Shown here: piece after piece, positions 12,071 through 15,158 of the stretch
Position numbering within the stretch: the stretch's first letter is position 1
Layout: every line of letters starts with the position of its first letter
Assembly: GCA_943357275.1 (NCBI GenBank)
Contig: CALRGL010000016.1
Span: 1-15,158 of the forward strand
Direction: 5' to 3'
Length of the DNA stretch: 15,158 nt
Source: Candidatus Uhrbacteria bacterium RIFOXYB12_FULL_58_10
GTDB taxonomy: Bacteria; Patescibacteriota; Patescibacteriia; UBA9934; GWF2-40-263
Notes under the pieces: generated by a model
Database searches by the model: none
Seen by the model: the letters and a program-made list of their open reading frames with translations, nothing else
Told to the model about the DNA's origin: nothing
Made by a program: the position numbers and the translations under genes

Positions 12071-12607
12071 TCAGAATTGCTTGTCCAACTGCTCACGCGC
12101 CCAAGTAAGAGCCAGTTCATGTCCTTCTTCTCCAAGGAAGAAAATAACACGATGCGTTCCTCCCATTTCAGAAGGAGGGGCAATCCACTGAGAATTAATT
12201 CCTGGATGCAAGATGACAGGGTTACGAGAAAGTGGGCTCGACTGTCCATACTTGGTCCAAATCTCACGAACCACTCGCCCCTCAGCATTGGTCACGAGTC
12301 GAAACGGAGGAGATCCACACACGTACGGAACACCTTGATACATCGTGATCACATAGACCGAAGTTCCAGCGTACGCACGTGTCTGGTAGTGCCGACTAAT
12401 GGTCACCGTCACCGCGTACCCAATGAACTGAGCCTTGATCAACTGCGCGCGCATCTCTCCGATATCTTCCACATCGTCAGGTCGATGATTCAAAGCCATC
12501 TCAAGACGTCCCGCAAGAGATTCTTTTGCGTCACGCATGTCCATCGTGGAAACAGGTTTCGGAATCGCAGGAACAGGTCGTCTAGGTGCAAACGATCGTT
12601 TATACAC
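12071..12607 (-). CDS. Hypothetical protein, 178 residues
   Basis: I do not recognise this protein. Basic, Pro-rich N-terminus (MYKRSFAPRRPVPAIPKPV), then a charged helical region (24-60) and a beta-rich domain (60-160: FIGYAVTVTI, TSVYVITMY, GVPYVCG, HRVIFFLGE). No signal peptide or transmembrane helix. The frame extends upstream to 12673, but GAGGAG (12614-12619) sits six bases before GTG 12607 and the promoter's predicted start (about 12638) excludes the longer form. An ATG at 12634 lies next to the predicted transcription start and lacks an SD. It belongs to the run of independently transcribed orphans in this part of the window. Confidence 0.72.
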   Translation of the reverse strand: MYKRSFAPRRPVPAIPKPVSTMDMRDAKESLAGRLEMALNHRPDDVEDIGEMRAQLIKAQFIGYAVTVTISRHYQTRAYAGTSVYVITMYQGVPYVCGSPPFRLVTNAEGRVVREIWTKYGQSSPLSRNPVILHPGINSQWIAPPSEMGGTHRVIFFLGEEGHELALTWAREQLDKQF

Positions 12608-12644
12608 GTTTGTCTCCTCTTGTTTAAAGACCATCGGACACAAA

Positions 12645-12673
12645 AGTCTAAGGAAAAAATACACATTTGTCAA
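12645..12673 (-). promoter_or_regulatory. Promoter of the 178-residue orphan
   Basis: On the minus strand TTGACA (plus 12668-12673), 17-bp spacer with a six-T tract, TAGACT (plus 12645-12650). Confidence 0.78.
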
Positions 12674-12699
12674 TAGATCTAGTAGCTCGTTACTCTATC

Positions 12700-12728
12700 T
12701 TGACGCATCCCCACCTTTGCCGTATGAT
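12700..12728 (+). promoter_or_regulatory. tRNA-Glu promoter
   Basis: TTGACG (12700-12705), 17-bp spacer, TATGAT (12723-12728). It is the best -10 in the window and is placed about 20 bases before the mature tRNA 5' end. Confidence 0.82.
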
Positions 12729-12748
12729 AGCGCCGTTATCCATGAGAC

Positions 12749-12823
12749 GGCCCCATCGTCTAGTGGTTAGGACGGCAGGTTTTCATCCTGCAAATCGGGG
12801 TTCAATTCCCCGTGGGGTCACCA
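12749..12823 (+). tRNA. tRNA-Glu (anticodon TTC)
   Basis: This 75-nt gene folds as a complete cloverleaf. The acceptor GGCCCCA pairs with TGGGGTC. The anticodon stem GCAGG/CCTGC encloses TTTTCAT with TTC at 12782-12784. The T-arm CGGGG/CCCCG encloses TTCAATT. The 3' CCA is encoded. It is a single tRNA unit with its own promoter and terminator, reading GAA and, by wobble, GAG. Confidence 0.98.
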
Positions 12824-12825
12824 AC

Positions 12826-12858
12826 AAAAACACTCAGTGCAAACTGGGTGTTTTTGTT
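12826..12858 (+). terminator. Intrinsic terminator of tRNA-Glu
   Basis: CAAAAACACTCAGT, short loop GCAA, ACTGGGTGTTTTTG. This is a 14-bp stem with one wobble pair whose 3' arm contains the T-run. Confidence 0.88.
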
Positions 12859-12870
12859 TATCCTCTCTTC

Positions 12871-12879
12871 TGATAAACT
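12871..12879 (+). promoter_or_regulatory. Possible extended -10 of the permease gene
   Basis: TGATAAACT fits TGn followed by TAAACT, the same -10 as upp. The -35 region is only the T-run of the tRNA terminator. TATTAT at 12885-12890 is an alternative. Confidence 0.35.
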
Positions 12880-12909
12880 GTTTGTATTATGCAAGGGAGG
12901 AATTATCAC

Positions 12910-13992
12910 ATGACACTTGAGAAATGGTTTTTTCTTGTCCTTTCTCTTTTTGTTGCATCATTGTTTTGGACCATCATGCAACCGTTTGCGTTTGTGCTCA
13001 TCACAGCGCTTATTACGGCAATTGTTGTTTCACCGCTTGAGCGACACTTAAATCGATTTTTGCTTCACAAACATCTCTCTGCTGGAATCATGACTGCAGG
13101 AATCTTCATGCTCGTTTTTATTCCACTCATTCTGCTTGTCACTGTCATGATCGGCCAAGCAAGAGATCTTCTTTCTCAACCATTTGCAAATCAAGGATGG
13201 GTCGAGGGAACTCACACTGTCTTAGATCCCCTACTTTTCTTCCTCCCAGAAAACATCCAAGCTTTTGTTCTAAATTACGACCTTGGTCAACTCCAAAACA
13301 ACATTGCTCAGTGGATCTTTCAGAATCTTGGATCCGTCTTTGCAAGTACAACAGAAGGCATTCTCAATACCTTTCTCTATTTCCTCTCTCTCTATTATCT
13401 TCTTGTTGATCGTGACCTTTTGGTCAAAAAACTCATTTCTCTTTCTCCCCTTCGGGATTCACTCGACTTAGATCTCATTCATCGACTCATTACAACCGTC
13501 CGCTCTGTCGTCTTTGGTGTGCTCTTGATCGGTATTCTTCAAGGCGTACTCGCCGGAATCGGCATGACGATCTTTGGTGTTCCTGGTGCACTGATTTGGG
13601 GATCTGTGACCGTCATCGCCTCGCTTGTCCCGTTTGTAGGAACCGCTCTTGTTCTGACTCCCGCCATTATCTATCTCTTTTTTACCGGGTCTCAAACAGC
13701 CGCGCTTGGACTGCTCATCTGGTCTGTCGTGTGTGTTGGACTCGCAGATAACTTCGTTGGACCGTTCCTTATGAAAGGAACAACCAACATGAATGCGCTT
13801 CTTATCTTGCTTTCCATTCTCGGTGGTCTACAAACGTTTGGACCGATTGGAATCATTGTTGGACCAACGATTCTTGCAGGATTCCTTGCTCTGATGGAAC
13901 TCTATTCTTCTGGCGTGTTTCACAAGGACCACATCCGAGAAATCAAAAAACCAACTCCTCGTACCAAACAAAAAAGAGAGCAATCGTTGTGA
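12910..13992 (+). CDS. AI-2E/PerM-family (UPF0118) membrane permease
   Basis: A 360-residue inner-membrane protein of the AI-2E family transporter group. N-terminal hydrophobic pair (5-41) with ITALITAIVVSPLERHL, a third helix at 57-81, a long amphipathic soluble region (82-150), then the C-terminal membrane bundle with the family hallmarks PFVGTALV (241-248), DNFVGPFLM (280-288) and GGLQTFGPIGIIVGP (305-319). Members have been linked to autoinducer-2 export or Na+/H+ exchange; substrate cannot be inferred here. ATG 12910 is served by GGGAGG (12895-12900); the in-frame ATG at 12889 has no SD. It ends on the base before the convergent PurA-like gene's stop, and its last codons form part of that gene's terminator. 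Confidence 0.92.
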   Translation: MTLEKWFFLVLSLFVASLFWTIMQPFAFVLITALITAIVVSPLERHLNRFLLHKHLSAGIMTAGIFMLVFIPLILLVTVMIGQARDLLSQPFANQGWVEGTHTVLDPLLFFLPENIQAFVLNYDLGQLQNNIAQWIFQNLGSVFASTTEGILNTFLYFLSLYYLLVDRDLLVKKLISLSPLRDSLDLDLIHRLITTVRSVVFGVLLIGILQGVLAGIGMTIFGVPGALIWGSVTVIASLVPFVGTALVLTPAIIYLFFTGSQTAALGLLIWSVVCVGLADNFVGPFLMKGTTNMNALLILLSILGGLQTFGPIGIIVGPTILAGFLALMELYSSGVFHKDHIREIKKPTPRTKQKREQSL

Positions 13993-14001
13993 TTACTCTC
14001 T
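13970..14001 (-). terminator. Terminator of the PurA-like gene, inside the permease coding end
   Basis: On the minus strand AGAGAGTAATC, loop ACAAC, GATTGCTCTCT, then a T-run. The T-G wobble makes the stem continuous on this strand only. The 3' arm and T-run are the last codons of the permease. Confidence 0.75.
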
Positions 14002-14751
14002 GAGAAATTGCTTGTCGTTTGCCGTAGGACCAAACGAAAGCATGTACGCTGGAAGCCCAAGTTCGCTCTCAATCCTTGCCACATGTTCCCGCACACGCGT
14101 CTCGAAATCCGGGGCGCGTGTTGTTGTGTCCAGAAGCGGTTTGATACGACCAAGCAAGTTGGTAATCCGCTCTTGATACACAAGATCCTTAAACGGACCT
14201 GGAATGAGTCGCTTGTACTGACAGATGAACTGATCGTCGTCCAACTGATCCAAATCTGGATCCCACCACTGAGCCTTGTAGGAAGTCACCATCTGCCAAT
14301 CGTCCACGTCGCGCAGACGATCCAGACAAGTGATGACAATTCCATCGAGCTTGCCAACACATTCGATGGCGTAGCGCGTGAGAACTGCGTCGAAGTGGCC
14401 GACCAAGAACTTGCCGTTCCAACGCTCATCTCGCTGATCCGCGTCAGGAATATCCTGCGTCAACTTCGCATCAAACGAGGGAAACGGACCGGGACCATGG
14501 CGCGTTGCATACGCTCGCACAATCCCCAAACGAGTCACTTCCCCTTTGAACTGAACTTCCTCAAGCAGAGCATGAGCGTTATCAAGGGTACAGGTACTCC
14601 AGGTGGTGTACGGATGAAACCCTCGCCACTCATCAAGCAGGACACCTTGAGCAGGTTCAAACAACACAACCCCAGGCTTTGCCAAGATCCGTGCAAGATA
14701 ATCGTGATCGACAATCCGTGCACGCAAGATGAACGGTTCAAGAAGCTTCAT
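13993..14751 (-). CDS. Adenylosuccinate synthetase-like protein, C-terminal half only
   Basis: 252 residues matching the C-terminal half of PurA-family enzymes, which join IMP and aspartate using GTP. GVLLDEWRGFHPYTTWSTCT (about 36-55), then GIVRAYATRHGPGPFPSF, VGHFDAVLTRYAIE, DGIVITCLDRL and the terminal SFGPTANDKQ are typical. The N-terminal GTP-binding half, including the GDEGKGK-type P-loop and catalytic Asp/His, is absent, so normal activity is not expected. In-frame sequence runs on upstream of the ATG to a TAG at 14833-14835 and still looks family-like (a Trp shortly before MKLLEPF), suggesting 5' truncation. ATG 14751 has no good SD. A promoter lies just upstream (14830-14858), so the remnant is probably transcribed. 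It could be a decaying gene or a repurposed half. Confidence 0.8.
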   Translation of the reverse strand: MKLLEPFILRARIVDHDYLARILAKPGVVLFEPAQGVLLDEWRGFHPYTTWSTCTLDNAHALLEEVQFKGEVTRLGIVRAYATRHGPGPFPSFDAKLTQDIPDADQRDERWNGKFLVGHFDAVLTRYAIECVGKLDGIVITCLDRLRDVDDWQMVTSYKAQWWDPDLDQLDDDQFICQYKRLIPGPFKDLVYQERITNLLGRIKPLLDTTTRAPDFETRVREHVARIESELGLPAYMLSFGPTANDKQFLRE

Positions 14752-14829
14752 CCAAATGGAAACCGATTCCGTGGACTCCAGATCCCAAATTTCGTTTTCG
14801 ATCCATTCAGCTCTTGCTGAACAGAGCCG

Positions 14830-14858
14830 AAGCTATCAAAAAGAGACGATCTTGTCAA
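14830..14858 (-). promoter_or_regulatory. Promoter of the PurA-like fragment
   Basis: On the minus strand TTGACA (plus 14853-14858), 17-bp spacer with a T-run, TAGCTT (plus 14830-14835). The -35 lies 15 bases after the ribH stop codon. Confidence 0.72.
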
Positions 14859-14873
14859 TCATCTCTTGTCTCT
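14838..14873 (-). terminator. Probable ribH terminator, superimposed on the next promoter
   Basis: On the minus strand AGAGAC, a 20-nt loop, GTCTCT followed by TTTT. The loop contains the next promoter's -35 box, and the 3' arm plus T-run form its spacer. The long loop makes it a modest terminator. Confidence 0.5.
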
Positions 14874-14874
14874 C

Positions 14875-15158
14875 TTAAAGCATCTTTGCCACAGCTGAAA
14901 CGGCCGCCTTTGCATATCCATCCAACCGTGGAGGAATCTGCTCAGGCAAAATTTCTGGCCCCAAGATCCCCAGTCCAATCGGTTTCATAAATTCAAGTTG
15001 CAAGCGAATAATGGCATCTGTCACCGTCTGCCCCATCACAAATCCATGTTTAGTTTCCCCCCGTTCAATGATTCCAAGCGCCACGGCCCCATCAATATCT
15101 TCACGCAACAAAAGACGTTTTAAAGCAAGTGGTTTCTCGATCGACCCTGGCACCCAGA
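14875..15158 (-). CDS. ribH: 6,7-dimethyl-8-ribityllumazine synthase, 5' end outside window
   Basis: 94 C-terminal codons of lumazine synthase, the penultimate enzyme of riboflavin synthesis. It condenses 5-amino-6-ribitylaminouracil with 3,4-dihydroxy-2-butanone 4-phosphate and usually forms capsids. WVPGSIEKPLALKRLL is the substrate-binding loop, VALGIIERGETKH carries the phosphate-binding region and the catalytic histidine, and PIGLGILGP is the strand before the closing helix. The GTG at 15153 is the valine of VPGS rather than a start, since the frame continues to the window edge. No other riboflavin gene is visible here; upstream genes would lie to the right. Confidence 0.92.
   Translation of the reverse strand, partial: WVPGSIEKPLALKRLLLREDIDGAVALGIIERGETKHGFVMGQTVTDAIIRLQLEFMKPIGLGILGPEILPEQIPPRLDGYAKAAVSAVAKML

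Noticed and set aside
12059..12676. Open frames opposite the 178-residue orphan and opposite the PurA-like gene (14008-14820)
   Set aside because: No SD or promoter, Arg/Ser/His-rich shadow composition, and the minus-strand genes have clear promoters and terminators.
15153..15158. GTG at 15153 as the start of ribH
   Set aside because: It encodes the valine of the conserved VPGS loop, which lies well inside lumazine synthases; the frame continues off the window.
1..15158. CRISPR array, restriction-modification, toxin-antitoxin or other known defence system
   Set aside because: No regularly spaced repeats, and no nuclease, methyltransferase (other than the rRNA type) or toxin signature that I can support. 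The small gene pairs are only suggestive.

Overview
The window reads as an ordinary bacterial chromosome segment of medium GC, using the standard code (TGA serves as a normal stop), Shine-Dalgarno (SD) starts of AAGGAG type and near-consensus sigma70-like promoters. Very short intergenic gaps, single-gene transcription units with their own promoter and terminator, many small orphan proteins and only scattered housekeeping enzymes would fit a streamlined lineage such as Patescibacteria/CPR. That placement is an inference and weak; no rRNA or marker phylogeny is available here.

Layout. 1-390: tail of an unrecognised, possibly ATP-grasp-like protein. 485-1924 (+): a PLP-independent aspartate/glutamate racemase-family protein and uracil phosphoribosyltransferase (upp). 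2016-3457 (-): a metal-dependent amidohydrolase translationally coupled to a stand-alone phosphopantothenoylcysteine decarboxylase (coaC). 3586-4524 (+): a protein with DHH-phosphoesterase-like motifs. 4525-4953: a terminator, a degenerate palindromic repeat, a transposase C-terminal remnant and a second copy of the promoter/leader that precedes the DHH-like gene. 4954-7291: small envelope-type or orphan proteins (a lipobox membrane protein, a coiled-coil protein, a Cys-tailed membrane protein with a 107-residue partner, and a thrombospondin-type-3-repeat lipoprotein). 7357-8553 (-): an RlmI-type rRNA methyltransferase. 8664-9486 (+): two small proteins that are paralogues of each other. 9553-10773 (+): an MFS-like transporter. 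10899-11531 (+): a possible tail-anchored orphan. 11626-12607 (-): two more orphans. 12749-12823: tRNA-Glu(TTC). 12910-13992 (+): an AI-2E/PerM-family permease. 13993-14751 (-): the C-terminal half of an adenylosuccinate-synthetase-like protein. 14875-15158 (-): ribH, running off the right edge.

The metabolic genes (upp, coaC, ribH, racemase) belong to different pathways and do not form one operon. The most distinctive features are: a uniform promoter design (eleven promoters with TTGACA, or TTGACG for the tRNA, a 17-18 nt spacer usually holding a T-rich tract, and a TANNNT -10); a ~67 bp promoter-leader duplication beside a transposase remnant; promoters that overlap the terminator of the previous gene; a tandem pair of paralogous small proteins; and a truncated PurA-like gene with its own promoter. 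I did not find a CRISPR array, a complete insertion sequence or a recognisable defence system.
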